The position numbers and the translations under genes were made by a program. This document shows, in pieces, positions 24,254 through 33,426 of a stretch of 64,000 nucleotides of DNA. Within the stretch, counting starts at the first letter, position 1, and each line of letters starts with the position of its first letter. The stretch spans positions 62,001 to 126,000 of the forward strand of contig NZ_BCTU01000016.1 in assembly GCF_001590925.1 (NCBI RefSeq). The letters are read 5' to 3'. This DNA comes from Serratia plymuthica NBRC 102599. Its GTDB lineage: Bacteria > Pseudomonadota > Gammaproteobacteria > Enterobacterales > Enterobacteriaceae. A model generated the notes under the pieces. That model was not told the DNA's origin. It did not search any database and was given only the letters and a program-made list of their open reading frames with translations.

Positions 24254-24805
24254 TTATATATTGATGATGCGGAAGCGCTCCACGTTGGTAGCGGTATAAA
24301 TGACCGTATTCTGGATGTTTTTATGCCCCAGGTAATCCTGAATCAACCGGGTATCGACACCTCTGTCGGCCAGGGCATAACCGCAGGAGTGGCGCAACAT
24401 GTGGGGATGAACCTGAACGCTGATGCCGGCCATCTCGCCGTACATCCTCATCAATCGATACAGCTGTTGCCGTGAAATTTGCCCGCCGTGGCGTGATAAA
24501 AACAGCCACTGGCTGTCCGCTTCAAGGTAACCGGAACGTTGGCCAAGCCACTTCAACAGGGCATCACGTTCCCTGGGTTGTATGGGGTGTTGGACTGAGA
24601 AGCCATTTTTCAATCGGAATATATGTACCCGATTGGTGGTCATATCAATATCTTGTAAGCGTAATGAACGCAGTTCACTGACCCGTAAACCATGAATAAA
24701 ACACATCAATAACAAGCAGCGGTCCCGAATACTGTTTTTACCTTCATGAACGGCTGAGATAAGCTGCTCAATTTCAACCTGGCTGAGAAATTTCCTTTTC
24801 TTCAT
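24254..24805 (-). CDS. FimB/FimE-type tyrosine recombinase (downstream copy, opposite strand)
   Basis: 183 residues, a paralogue of the recombinase at 15974. Catalytic set: Arg in LRVSEL, HMLRHSCG box, LGHKNIQ His and VIYTAT Tyr. It reads toward the fimbrial cluster from the far side, about 7.4 kb from the switch, instead of sitting next to its partner as fimB/fimE do in E. coli. It could act in trans on the same switch or on another element. No inverted repeat matching 16552-16570 is evident near it, although an AAAGTGA half-site occurs upstream at 24893. Confidence 0.9.
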   Translation of the reverse strand: MKKRKFLSQVEIEQLISAVHEGKNSIRDRCLLLMCFIHGLRVSELRSLRLQDIDMTTNRVHIFRLKNGFSVQHPIQPRERDALLKWLGQRSGYLEADSQWLFLSRHGGQISRQQLYRLMRMYGEMAGISVQVHPHMLRHSCGYALADRGVDTRLIQDYLGHKNIQNTVIYTATNVERFRIINI

Positions 24806-25227
24806 CTTAATTACCTGGATGTTGAATGTTGGCTGATTTTTACCTGTGATTTTTTATTAAAGCATTGAATGATAAGTAACGGCAAAGAAAATAAAGTGAC
24901 CGCACTTTTGCATGGAGAGGTTATTTATATGTTTTCTATTATTTTATGTTCACGGTGAATGCTTTGTTTTTATATTTTTGTTTACATCCCTAACAATGCT
25001 GCTGTTTGTTTCTTTTTGTTAATTTGCAGTCTCTTTTTATTTGAAATAATTTAATGCTGCCGATAAAGCTTTCTTCTCAGATAGGCCAGGCTCCCCCCTC
25101 CGTTTATCGTTACCTGTGCGGATTAAGTTTCTGCAGATGAAGGGGCATGGATGAGAATTATTATTGATATCATTCTCTCGCCGCTTACAATGCTTGCCAT
25201 CTCAAGATGGCAGGGTAAGGGTTTCTC
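24806..25227. promoter_or_regulatory. divergent AT-rich control region of recombinase and yojI
   Basis: 422 bp without a gene, strongly AT-rich from 24840 to 25080. It holds a small palindrome AAAGTG-accg-CACTTT (24893-24908) that shares the TCACTTT half-site of the fimbrial switch, a Fur-like palindrome at 25153-25177 and an 8-bp hairpin (TGCCATCT 25195-25202, AGATGGCA 25205-25212) just before the yojI ribosome site. The hairpin could limit yojI translation. Confidence 0.45.
25153..25177. promoter_or_regulatory. possible Fur box before yojI
   Basis: The palindromic stretch begins GAGAAT and ends ATTCTC, with a TTATTGATATCATT centre. About 12 of 19 bases agree with the Fur consensus in the best register I could find by eye. 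It lies about 50-75 bases before the yojI ATG. Suggestive only. Confidence 0.35.
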
Positions 25228-26880
25228 ATGGAGTTGCTTAGGGTGGTTTACCACCAGTATCGTTGGCCGTTTCTGGCGGTAATGGCGTTGACCATGACCA
25301 GCGCGGCGCTGGGCATTGGTATCATTGCCTTTATAAATTTGCGGTTGATGACGGTGACCGGCAACCCACTGACCGTGCTGCCGGAATTCCTCGGGATTCT
25401 GGCGCTGTTGATGGCGGTGACGTTAGGATCTCAGTTGGCGCTGACCACGCTCGGTCATCATTTCGTGTTCCGGCTGCGCGGCCAACTTGTGAAGCGGATC
25501 CTGGATACCGATATCGAACGGATTGAACAATTGGGCAGCGCCTCTCTACTGGCGAGCCTGGCCAGCGACATCCGCACCATCACCCTTGCCTTTGTCCGCC
25601 TGCCAGAATTGGTGCAGGGGGTGATACTGACGCTGGGGTCTGCGGCCTATCTGGGTTGGCTTTCACCGCGAATGCTGGCGGTGACCGCAGTTTGGGTGGC
25701 GGTGACGGTGATTGGCAGCGGATATCTGGTATCGCGGGTGTATCGTCACCTGAGCAGCGTGCGTGAGGCGGAAGAGCATCTTTACCAACACTACCAGTCA
25801 GCCATTGACGGGCGTAAAGAGTTGGCGCTGAACCGCGACCGCGCGAAAGCGCTCTACCAACAGGCCTATCAACCGGATGCTGAAGACTACCGCTACCAGA
25901 TTATCCGTGCCGATACCTTCCATCTCAGCGCTGTGAACTGGTCGAATATCATGATGCTGGGGGCTATTGGTCTCGTGTTCTATATGGCCAACAGTCTGGG
26001 CTGGGCAAATACCGCCGTTGCGGCTACCTATTCACTGACACTGCTGTTTCTGCGCACGCCATTGCTGCAGGCTGTGGGGGCTTTCCCGACGCTGATCGGT
26101 GCCGAAGTGGCTTTCAATAAGATCAAAGCCCTGAGGCTTGCCGATTATCAGCCTGCGTTTCCTGCGGTTGAAGCCAAAACCTGGGAAACGCTGGAACTGC
26201 GTGACATCGTATTTCATTACGGCGCTACGGAGCAGAAAGCCGGGTTTGCCGTCGGGCCGGTCTCTGTGACATTGCGCCGCGGTGAGTTGGTGTTTCTGAT
26301 TGGCGGCAACGGCAGCGGAAAATCCACGCTGGCGATGCTGTTGACCGGGTTATATCAACCGGTCAGTGGACAGATCCTGTTGGATGGCGTCGAGCAGAAC
26401 CTGGCTAGCATGCCCGGCTATCGCCGTTTGTTTTCCGCTATCTTTACCGATTTTCACCCATTCCACCATTTGCAGGGGCCCGATGGTCAACAGCCTGACG
26501 CCGAACTGGTGGAGCGTTGGCTTAACCGGTTGAACATGAAAGGTAAACTGGAATTTAATGGCCTGCGGGTGACCAATCCTCAACTGTCGCAAGGGCAGCG
26601 CAAACGTCTGGCGCTGCTGCTGGCGGTGGCGGAACAGCGAGATATCCTGCTACTGGACGAATGGGCGGCGGATCAGGACCCGCAATTTAGGCGCATTTTT
26701 TATCGCGAGTTGTTACCTCAGCTGCGCGAGTTGGGTAAAACGGTATTTGCCATCAGCCATGACGACCACTATTTCGAACATGCCGATCGGCTGCTGCAAA
26801 TGCGTGACGGGCGTCTCATTGAATTGTCCGGCAGCGAACGTGAGCGCGCCAGCAAGGACTCTGTTACGCAGATTAGCTGA
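25228..26880 (+). CDS. yojI: YojI-type ABC exporter (cyclic-peptide transporter family)
   Basis: 550 residues, end-to-end similar to E. coli YojI (547). The transmembrane half shows LIAFINLRL-type helices and the [32 protein letters not shown] block. The ATPase half has Walker [28 protein letters not shown] signature, Walker [14 protein letters not shown] and HD switch. The family (PvdE/SyrD-like) exports peptides or siderophore precursors. E. coli YojI is reported to expel microcin J25 with TolC. Lying about 10 kb from a peptide-secretion cluster, it may contribute to self-protection, but the gene belongs to the wider enterobacterial genome and a direct link is unproven. Confidence 0.92.
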   Translation: MELLRVVYHQYRWPFLAVMALTMTSAALGIGIIAFINLRLMTVTGNPLTVLPEFLGILALLMAVTLGSQLALTTLGHHFVFRLRGQLVKRILDTDIERIEQLGSASLLASLASDIRTITLAFVRLPELVQGVILTLGSAAYLGWLSPRMLAVTAVWVAVTVIGSGYLVSRVYRHLSSVREAEEHLYQHYQSAIDGRKELALNRDRAKALYQQAYQPDAEDYRYQIIRADTFHLSAVNWSNIMMLGAIGLVFYMANSLGWANTAVAATYSLTLLFLRTPLLQAVGAFPTLIGAEVAFNKIKALRLADYQPAFPAVEAKTWETLELRDIVFHYGATEQKAGFAVGPVSVTLRRGELVFLIGGNGSGKSTLAMLLTGLYQPVSGQILLDGVEQNLASMPGYRRLFSAIFTDFHPFHHLQGPDGQQPDAELVERWLNRLNMKGKLEFNGLRVTNPQLSQGQRKRLALLLAVAEQRDILLLDEWAADQDPQFRRIFYRELLPQLRELGKTVFAISHDDHYFEHADRLLQMRDGRLIELSGSERERASKDSVTQIS

Positions 26881-26893
26881 TTTATCTCACCCT

Positions 26894-26919
26894 GTTCAGG
26901 CCGTTTACGCGGCCTGAAC
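26894..26919 (+). terminator. yojI terminator-like hairpin
   Basis: Perfect 10-bp stem (GTTCAGGCCG 26894-26903, CGGCCTGAAC 26910-26919) 14 bases after the yojI stop. No U-run follows directly. Beyond it, 26920-27266 is gene-free, with AT-rich DNA likely to contain the promoter of the small-gene pair. Confidence 0.6.
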
Positions 26920-27266
26920 GATGGGGCCAGTCCTTTAACCCGCAGCGGAAGCTCTCTCCTTTATTTGTCTTTGCCCTCAAACCTCCCGCCAATTTCGGTT
27001 AAATCCAATCATTAGTTTTAATAATAATTCATTTACCAATGGTTTGATTTTGATCGTTTGTATCGTGGCACACTGCCTGAATACTGATTATTGGGTTGTT
27101 ATTAGTCTGTGCGAAGCGTGGAACTGTTTTCCCGTCGTGCTCGTCGTTCAGAGTAGGTTGCCAGCATGTTTTATTTAAATGTCCATAGTGCAAGGCTACT
27201 TTATTGATTGTTTAAACGTATCAATAATGCAGTGTCAATCAATTTAATCTATTGGTGAGGCGCAGA

Positions 27267-27383
27267 GTGATAAGCAAGGATGGAGTAGACATCAAACGTA
27301 AGGCTTGGCTGTGCGTGTTTATCGGCTGTGGGGTATTTTGGTTGGGTGTTGCCGCCGCGATTTATGGGTTGCTGATGATTTAG
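27267..27383 (+). CDS. 38-residue small membrane protein (YmiA-like)
   Basis: GTG at 27267, with GAGG 6 bases upstream, opens a 38-codon gene. The product has a basic start (DIKRKAWL) and a single hydrophobic helix (residues 14-37, VFIGCGVFWLGVAAAIYGLL). The KRKAWL-xVF-FW pattern resembles YmiA, a small inner-membrane protein of E. coli, from memory. Its stop is 5 bases before the next ATG, so the two tiny genes look like an operon. Function unknown. Confidence 0.55.
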   Translation: MISKDGVDIKRKAWLCVFIGCGVFWLGVAAAIYGLLMI

Positions 27384-27388
27384 GAAAC

Positions 27389-27568
27389 ATGTCGATGGAC
27401 AAAAAACGCGTTAAAAACGGCAAGAGCGCCAAAGAACGTAGTCTTGCCAGGATACCGCCTCGCTGGCAGTTGAACGCTGCACAGCGCGATTTTATTGACG
27501 ATCTCTGGCAGGCGGACGCCCCGGATCCTGCACCGGCGCTACCCACCCGTCACGACGTTAGCGGATGA
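27389..27568 (+). CDS. 59-residue small basic protein, partner of the preceding small gene
   Basis: ATG 27389 with AGGA 5 bases upstream, immediately after the previous stop. The product is 59 residues with a Lys/Arg-rich first third (DKKRVKNGKSAKERSLARIPPRW) and an acidic, Pro-rich second half (DFIDDLWQADAPDPAPALP). No membrane helix. In E. coli YmiA is adjacent to another small gene (yciX), and this may be its counterpart, which I could not verify. The 3' end overlaps the convergent transporter gene by 11 bases. Confidence 0.55.
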   Translation: MSMDKKRVKNGKSAKERSLARIPPRWQLNAAQRDFIDDLWQADAPDPAPALPTRHDVSG

Positions 27569-28778
27569 TGCGATTACGCCCGGCGAGAACGCCAAACAGC
27601 ATTTGCAGCAGGGTCAGGCCCAGCAGGATACTTAGCGGCAATTGCCAACCCTGGGTCAGGTCGTGCAACAGGCCGAACAACGTTGGGCCCAGCGCCGCCA
27701 GTAAATAGCCTACCGATTGTGCCATGCCCGACAACTGCGTGGCCTGGTGCTGATGCCTGCTGCGCAAACCAAAGAATGACAGCGCCAGCACCAAAGAACT
27801 TCCCGCCCCCAATCCGGCAAAAATCAGCCATATCAGCGAGCTTTCTGGCAGCAACATCAGGCCGGTGACGCCAATAAAAATCAGCGATGAAGCGCACAAC
27901 GCGATAGCACGCTGATCGCGCGCGCGCGGCAGAATAAATACCATGGCAAAGTTAGCGGCGATCGCCACCACCTGGTAGATAAACAGTTCGAAACCGGCCT
28001 GTTGCGGCGAGGTGCCGTGGCTGGCGGCAAAGGCGCTGAACCAACCGATAATGGTATAGAAGGTGATGGACTGTAAGCCCATAAACAGCGCTACCTGCCA
28101 CCCGAGCGCGCTGCCCCATGGCGAGCGGGATGGCGTCAATGGGGCCTGTCGCGCGTCACCGGCCGTTACGGTCGGTGGGCGGCGCAACTGCGGCAACCAG
28201 ACAAGCAGCGCCAACAGGGCCGGCAGGCTCCAGCAAAGCAGAGAGAAACGCCAGCCGAGGTTCTTCAGTTCTGCCAGCGGCACTGCCAGACCGGAGGCGG
28301 TAGCGGCAGCCAGCGACATTACCGCCGCATAGCCGGCAATCATGGCGGCGGCTCGGCTGGGGAAGTCGCGTTTGACCAGCGTTGGCAACACCACGTTGGC
28401 AAACGCGATGGCGGCGCCGATCACTATGCTGCCTATCCACAGCATGCCTGCTTGCGGCAGAGAGCGCAGAACGATGCCTGTCGCAAGCAGCAGCAGCGCC
28501 ATGCCCAGCGTGCGTTCGATGCCCATGCGTTTGGCCAGGCCCGGCGTCACCGGCGAGAGCACGGCAAACAGTATCAACGGCAGTGAGTTAAGCAAGCCGG
28601 CGGAAGTGGCGGACAACATTAGCTGTCGTTGGATCTGTTCCAGTAACGGGCCAACGCTGGTCAGCGCGGCGCGCAGATTGGCGGCGATCAACATGATACC
28701 GGCCACCAGCAATAAGGGATGGCGTAAACGGCTGCGTTTTATGGCGGCAGATTTTGGGGATAAAGCAGGGTATGACAT
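27558..28778 (-). CDS. CynX/NimT-family MFS transporter
   Basis: 406 residues from ATG 28778, chosen because GAGGAA lies 5 bases upstream. The product is a 12-helix MFS protein with CynX/NimT-type features: AANLRAALTSVGPLLEQIQ in the first loop, an LAKRMGIERTLG motif A region, and a cytoplasmic loop with a PPTVTAGDARQAP stretch. E. coli members transport cyanate or 2-nitroimidazole. The substrate here is unknown. The gene overlaps the 3' end of a small convergent gene. Confidence 0.87.
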   Translation of the reverse strand: MSYPALSPKSAAIKRSRLRHPLLLVAGIMLIAANLRAALTSVGPLLEQIQRQLMLSATSAGLLNSLPLILFAVLSPVTPGLAKRMGIERTLGMALLLLATGIVLRSLPQAGMLWIGSIVIGAAIAFANVVLPTLVKRDFPSRAAAMIAGYAAVMSLAAATASGLAVPLAELKNLGWRFSLLCWSLPALLALLVWLPQLRRPPTVTAGDARQAPLTPSRSPWGSALGWQVALFMGLQSITFYTIIGWFSAFAASHGTSPQQAGFELFIYQVVAIAANFAMVFILPRARDQRAIALCASSLIFIGVTGLMLLPESSLIWLIFAGLGAGSSLVLALSFFGLRSRHQHQATQLSGMAQSVGYLLAALGPTLFGLLHDLTQGWQLPLSILLGLTLLQMLFGVLAGRNRIIR

Positions 28779-29028
28779 GAATTCCTCGCACCAGCATGCA
28801 GCCAATCAATGCTGCAAGACATGATGCGTTGATTGACGTTAACGCTTACGTACCGACAGGGGGCCGATATCTGTGCGCAAGTTTAGGGAAGAACTCGGGG
28901 ACTGACAAGGGGGCATCTAACCGACGCCGATGGGATCTGGCGTCTATTGCGGGAGGAGTGGATGTACCTAAGTGCGATTCGGTGGCCCGATGAACGATAA
29001 GCTTGTTCATTGGGCCACTGTCGCTCCG

Positions 29029-30765
29029 TTAGCCGGCGACGGGCAGCGGGCCAAGCGCCATGCGTGCCGGTTCGTTTTGTTCCGGGCGGCTAAAGCGCCA
29101 GCAACTCTGGTGGTATTTGGCCACGCTGTTGCGGTGAGCCACGCTCACCAGCGTCACCTGCGGCAGCTCATCGACCAGCAGGCAATACATCAGTTGCTCG
29201 GTTTCGTCGTCCAGCGCGCTGGTGGCCTCGTCGAGGAACAGAATATCCGGACGGGTCAAAATGGCCCGGGCAAAGGCCAACCGCTGCTGCTCACCCGGCG
29301 ACAGACGTTGGCTCCAGTTGGCACTGGTGTCCAGCCAGCGCTGCAAATGTTTCAGACGGCAATTTTCCAGTACTTTCAGCAGTTGCTCATCGCTGTATTC
29401 GGCGGCGAGGTGGGGGTAACTGAGGGCTTCTCGCAATGTGCCTATCGGAATGTAGCTGCGTTGCGGCAGGAATAATGCGCGGCTGGCGGCATCGAGCCCA
29501 ATGGTGCCGGAGCCGTACGGCCAGATACCGGCGATGGCGCGCAATAGCGTTGACTTGCCGCAGCCCGACGGGCCGACGATCAGCACGCGTTCGCCGCGCT
29601 TCAGCGTCATAGAGCTTGCATCCAGCAAATTCTGGCCGTCCGGCAGTTGCAGGCTGAGACTATCAAGCACCAACGGCTGGGCACTCTCCGGCCGCAGTTG
29701 AATACCGCGTTGCTGATGGTGAACCTGATCCACTGCGGCATTAAAGCCGGCCAGACGGTTCACGCAGGCTTTCCAGGTAGCCAGATCGCTGAAGGCGTCG
29801 ATAAACCACGACAGCGCTCCCTGCACCTCGCCAAAAGCGGAGGCGATCTGCATCATGCCGCCCATCTGGATGGCGCCGGAAAAATAGCGTGGCGCCGCCA
29901 CCAGCAGCGGGAAAACAATGGCGAACTGGCTGTAAAAGTTGGAAGCGATGTTGAGCCGCCGGGTGATGCGCATGATCGACCACCAGTTGGCGCGAATAGT
30001 ATCAAAACGGTCGCCCAACTGTTGCGCCTCGCGGGGTTCGCCGTGATACAGCGCGATGGCATCGTTGTTTTCGCGGATGCGGATCAGGCCAAAACGGAAG
30101 TTCGCCTCATAACGCTCCTGGTTAAAACCTAGCTGGACCAGCGGCTTGCCGACCCACCAGACCAGCAGGGAACCCAGCCCGGCGTACAACAGAGCGAACC
30201 ACACCATATAGCCGGGAACGGTGAAGGTGTGTTGGCTAATCATAAAGGTCATTGGCCCGCTGACGTGCCACAGAATGGCGACAAAGGAAAAGAGCGTCAC
30301 CAGGCTGGAGAGCAGCCCAAGCGAAAGCGATAACGTGTACTGGGTCAGGACGTTGAGATCCTCTGCGATACGCTGGTCCGGGTTATCGACGATCTGCTGT
30401 TGCTCGGTATGATAATAGGCCTGATGCGCCAGCCATTTACCCATGAATTTTTCCGTCATCCAGCGCCGCCAGCGCATTTGCAGGCCCTGCGTCAGGTAGA
30501 TTTTATACACCGCCAGCACGATGAAGATCAGCGCCAGATAGGTGAAACGCCACAGCTGCGTCTTGAACACCGGGTAGTTTTTGTTTTGCAGTGCGTCGTA
30601 GAACACCTGGTTCCACTGGTTGATCTGCACGCTGATATACACCAGCCCGAGCGAGAGGGCGACGATGGCGATCAGCATCGACCAGGCTCGCCATTTCTCT
30701 TCCGAAACCCAAAAAGGTTTAATCAACTGCCAGACAGCGTGTTTTTGCGTAGGAGGGCTGTTCAT
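29029..30765 (-). CDS. yddA: YddA-type ABC transporter (SbmA/BacA-like membrane domain fused to ATPase)
   Basis: 578 residues. The membrane half belongs to the ABC_membrane_2 (SbmA/BacA, human ABCD-like) type, with ISVQINQWNQVFYDALQ, the EAA-like IRENNDAIALYHGEPREA and WKACVNRLAGFNAAV. The C-terminal ATPase has Walker A GPSGCGKST, signature LSPGEQQRLAFARAI, Walker B ILFLDEATSALDD. Matches E. coli YddA in order and length (561). SbmA relatives move antimicrobial peptides, but YddA's substrate is not known. Single-gene unit. Confidence 0.88.
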   Translation of the reverse strand: MNSPPTQKHAVWQLIKPFWVSEEKWRAWSMLIAIVALSLGLVYISVQINQWNQVFYDALQNKNYPVFKTQLWRFTYLALIFIVLAVYKIYLTQGLQMRWRRWMTEKFMGKWLAHQAYYHTEQQQIVDNPDQRIAEDLNVLTQYTLSLSLGLLSSLVTLFSFVAILWHVSGPMTFMISQHTFTVPGYMVWFALLYAGLGSLLVWWVGKPLVQLGFNQERYEANFRFGLIRIRENNDAIALYHGEPREAQQLGDRFDTIRANWWSIMRITRRLNIASNFYSQFAIVFPLLVAAPRYFSGAIQMGGMMQIASAFGEVQGALSWFIDAFSDLATWKACVNRLAGFNAAVDQVHHQQRGIQLRPESAQPLVLDSLSLQLPDGQNLLDASSMTLKRGERVLIVGPSGCGKSTLLRAIAGIWPYGSGTIGLDAASRALFLPQRSYIPIGTLREALSYPHLAAEYSDEQLLKVLENCRLKHLQRWLDTSANWSQRLSPGEQQRLAFARAILTRPDILFLDEATSALDDETEQLMYCLLVDELPQVTLVSVAHRNSVAKYHQSCWRFSRPEQNEPARMALGPLPVAG

Positions 30766-30958
30766 AGGGTTCTCGGTTTTTTTACGTTCCGATCAGCATG
30801 AGCCGCCGCCTGGTAACAAACAAACCGTGACATGTAAGCAGTTTTAACGGGGCTAACCGTTTGAAATATTGCGGGTGAATCCTTAGAGGTGAAGCCGGGG
30901 GGCATGAGGGTTATACTGGCGCCGAATTACCGGTTACTCACTCTGGAAAGGATAAGGC

Positions 30959-31666
30959 ATGAAGGCGTTGGTTCCCCTGCTGTTGACCTATGGTGCGCTC
31001 GCCAGCGGCCAGGTGATGGCACATATTGATGAGCCGGATATTGATGCCGATTGCCAGAAAGTGGCGGGCTACGCCGCACTGGGGAAAAGCGCTTATAAGC
31101 GGGGCGATTATGGCCGGGCGGCCGATGTTTTCCGTGATCAGGCCGCCTGGAGCGAGTTTTGCGGCCTGAACGATCAGGCAATTGCCACCGCCTATAACAA
31201 TGTGGCGCTGGCGCTGATGCACGCCGGTGAATTGCTCAAGGCGCGCGCTTATCTGGAGTTGGCGCCGAAGGATGCGAAATCCCAGCATAATCTGAAACTG
31301 CTGCAGCAACGTCTGGCAAAGCAGCCGCCGACGAGCGGGCCGGGTGGCGTCTATTGGCAGTACGCCGGGCGCGGCGTATGGAGCGAAGTAGAGGTCAAAC
31401 CGCAGGGCGAACGCTGGCTGATTAATTATTCCGGCTATTATATGCCGCAAATGGGGTTGTATTACGGACCGAATATGGGCGAGTTCGCCAAGGTATTGCC
31501 GATTGAACGGGGCAAGGCGGTGTACCGTCAGCGGGAGCCGCAGGACGGGATGGCCTGTGATGTGGTGATGCAATTTACGGCGGATGCGGTGGATATGAGT
31601 ACCAGGGGCGACTGCGGATTTGGTTTTAACGTGCAGGCGCAGGGGACTTTCGTCCGGGTCGAATAA
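30959..31666 (+). CDS. secreted tetratricopeptide-like protein of unknown function
   Basis: 235 residues, ATG 30959 preceded by GAAAGGATAAGGC. A signal peptide is likely (to about residue 21, QVMA). Residues 32-115 form two TPR-like helical pairs (YAALGKSAYKRGDYGRAADVFRDQAAW and AYNNVALALMHAGELLKARAYLELAP). The rest has a beta-rich domain with Cys residues (MACDVVM, GDCGFGF). No known family recognised. It stands alone between yddA and a convergent operon. Confidence 0.7.
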   Translation: MKALVPLLLTYGALASGQVMAHIDEPDIDADCQKVAGYAALGKSAYKRGDYGRAADVFRDQAAWSEFCGLNDQAIATAYNNVALALMHAGELLKARAYLELAPKDAKSQHNLKLLQQRLAKQPPTSGPGGVYWQYAGRGVWSEVEVKPQGERWLINYSGYYMPQMGLYYGPNMGEFAKVLPIERGKAVYRQREPQDGMACDVVMQFTADAVDMSTRGDCGFGFNVQAQGTFVRVE

Positions 31667-31697
31667 TCGGCTGCGGAGCTCGCAGCCGAAGCCGGTA

Positions 31698-32348
31698 TTA
31701 AGCCCAGTTCACCGCGCTGTTCAACAACGCTTTCCAGGCATCAACGTTGCCCAAATAGTTGCCTGCCGGGATCTGGCGTAGCTGGCCTTCGCTGTCTTGC
31801 AGCGCAAAGGTCGGGAATCCCTGGCCCTGGACTTTGGCAAGAAACGCGCGGCTTTCCGCAATGTGTTGTGCGGTCGGTGCGCCGGCGTTAAAGCGCATCT
31901 CGGCAATGAACGGAGCCGAGGGCAGGCCCAGCTCTTTCGCCAGGGCTTCCAGCACCGGGGTATCGGCGATGCGTCGGCCTTCCTGATAATGCGCTATCTG
32001 AATGCGGTGCAACATATCCACCCCGTGTCCCCCCAGCGCTTCCGCCGCCAGAATCGCAGTAATCGGCGGCTCGGAGTCCATCACTGCCGTGGTATCACGC
32101 AGCAGTCCATTGAAATAGGCTTCACCGAAGGTCTGGCCGGTCAGCTCCGCAATGCGCTTGTCATGCGGAATCACATAGTTACGCCATTCGTCCGTGATCT
32201 GGCGGCGATTATTGCCGGTCATCATGCCACCGGCGTGCAGGGCGACAGTCAGCCCCGGAATGCTCTTGGCCGCCTTCACCAGTGGCGCCGCGCCATAGCA
32301 CCAGCCGCACAGCGGATCGAAAACGTAATGCAGAGTTGTACCGGTCAT
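31698..32348 (-). CDS. cytoplasmic DsbA-family oxidoreductase (CGWC motif)
   Basis: 216 residues with no signal peptide. Thioredoxin-like active site CGWC is at residues 14-17 (DPLCGWCYGA), and a cis-Pro loop lies near QGFPTFAL. The family includes FrnE-like and HCCA isomerase-like enzymes acting on small molecules or proteins in the cytoplasm. Lies 83 bases downstream of a metallo-beta-lactamase-fold gene on the same strand, with a divergent LysR regulator beyond it, so the pair looks like a small regulated unit. Distinct in sequence from the membrane-anchored DsbA-like gene at 5652. Confidence 0.8.
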   Translation of the reverse strand: MTGTTLHYVFDPLCGWCYGAAPLVKAAKSIPGLTVALHAGGMMTGNNRRQITDEWRNYVIPHDKRIAELTGQTFGEAYFNGLLRDTTAVMDSEPPITAILAAEALGGHGVDMLHRIQIAHYQEGRRIADTPVLEALAKELGLPSAPFIAEMRFNAGAPTAQHIAESRAFLAKVQGQGFPTFALQDSEGQLRQIPAGNYLGNVDAWKALLNSAVNWA

Positions 32349-32431
32349 CTTTATTCCTCGTGATGTTCTGCGGCTTCGCGCCGCAGAACATTGAGCCTGT
32401 CAAAGGCAATGTCGTTTGATTGGCGACGCGC

Positions 32432-33316
32432 TTATTGCGGCCACTTCATCTCGCCTTTCAGCACCTTGGCGCTCAGTTCCAGGCTAGATTCATCTTTCAG
32501 GTTCGGGTAATGCTTTTTCATTGCCGCAATCAGCGCCGCAGAATCTTTGGCTTTCGGCAGCTCAGCTTCCAGCGTGGTCAGGTAGTTCTGGGTGAAGGTC
32601 ACGGATTCCAGAGTCTGCGGTGCTCCCGGCAGGAAGTGGCCAGGGACGACGACTTTCGGTTTCAGCGCCTTGATGCCTTCCAGCGTTTGTTGCCAGTGAG
32701 CGCGGGATTCCACGGTCTGGTTATCGGCGATCCACGGGTGGATATTGTCACCGGCTACCGGTACGCCGCCCACTACCGCTTTCAGTTCAGGGATCCACAC
32801 GTAGGTGCGTTCCGGCGTTGGGCCGGTCAGGCCTTTCACTTCCACTTTCTGGCCGTCGATAGTGAAGCTGTCACCCTGCAATGCCTGCGGAACCACTACC
32901 GCTTTAGGTGCGTTGTCTTTCAGGATCGGGCCCCAGTAAGCCATTTTGCCGTCTTTGGTGGCGTTGATTTCTTTGATCGTACCCGGTGACGCGATGATTT
33001 TTGCCTGCGGGAACGCAGCTTTGATCACGTCCAAACCAAAGTAGAAATCCGGATCGGAATGGCTGATGTAGACGGTGGTCAGCGTCTTGCCGGTCGCTTT
33101 GATCTTTTTCACCAGTTCTTCGGCGTCGTTGCGTTGGAACTGGGCGTCGATCAGCGCTACTTCGTGTTTACCGCTGATGATTTCCGAAGAAACCGGGAAC
33201 ACGCTTTTCTCACCCGGGTTGTACACTTCCATGGTCAGGGAGTCAGCCGCGGCGGCGTAGGTGCTTACTGTGGCGATGCCGGCGAAAGCCAGGGTCAATA
33301 ATGATTTCTTAAACAT
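32432..33316 (-). CDS. secreted metallo-beta-lactamase-fold protein with altered metal motif
   Basis: 294 residues with a Sec signal peptide (cleavage after about AAAA, residue 24). The fold pattern of MBL hydrolases is present (HEVALIDAQ, TVYISHSDPDFYFG, AGDNIHPWIAD, VVVPGHFLPG). The normal HxHxDH metal motif reads H86-S-D88-P-D90-F91, so two histidines are replaced by Asp and Phe. The later GH and D residues persist. Metal binding could be altered to one ion or another metal. It is probably co-transcribed with the downstream DsbA-like gene and controlled by the divergent LysR at 33427. Substrate unknown. Confidence 0.82.
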   Translation of the reverse strand: MFKKSLLTLAFAGIATVSTYAAAADSLTMEVYNPGEKSVFPVSSEIISGKHEVALIDAQFQRNDAEELVKKIKATGKTLTTVYISHSDPDFYFGLDVIKAAFPQAKIIASPGTIKEINATKDGKMAYWGPILKDNAPKAVVVPQALQGDSFTIDGQKVEVKGLTGPTPERTYVWIPELKAVVGGVPVAGDNIHPWIADNQTVESRAHWQQTLEGIKALKPKVVVPGHFLPGAPQTLESVTFTQNYLTTLEAELPKAKDSAALIAAMKKHYPNLKDESSLELSAKVLKGEMKWPQ

Positions 33317-33426
33317 GGGCAGAGGTCCTTTTGGGTATCAGTTGTTGTTGTACAGATGTTAGGTTGCATAAAGCGTTAGAAAAACCGGATAATGAGCAAT
33401 TATTCATTGCGTAAATCGGATGAATC

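Noticed and set aside
5195-24805. A mobile island with integrase and attachment sites
   Set aside because: The only recombinases are FimB/FimE-type invertases; no tRNA gene, direct-repeat ends or phage genes were found.
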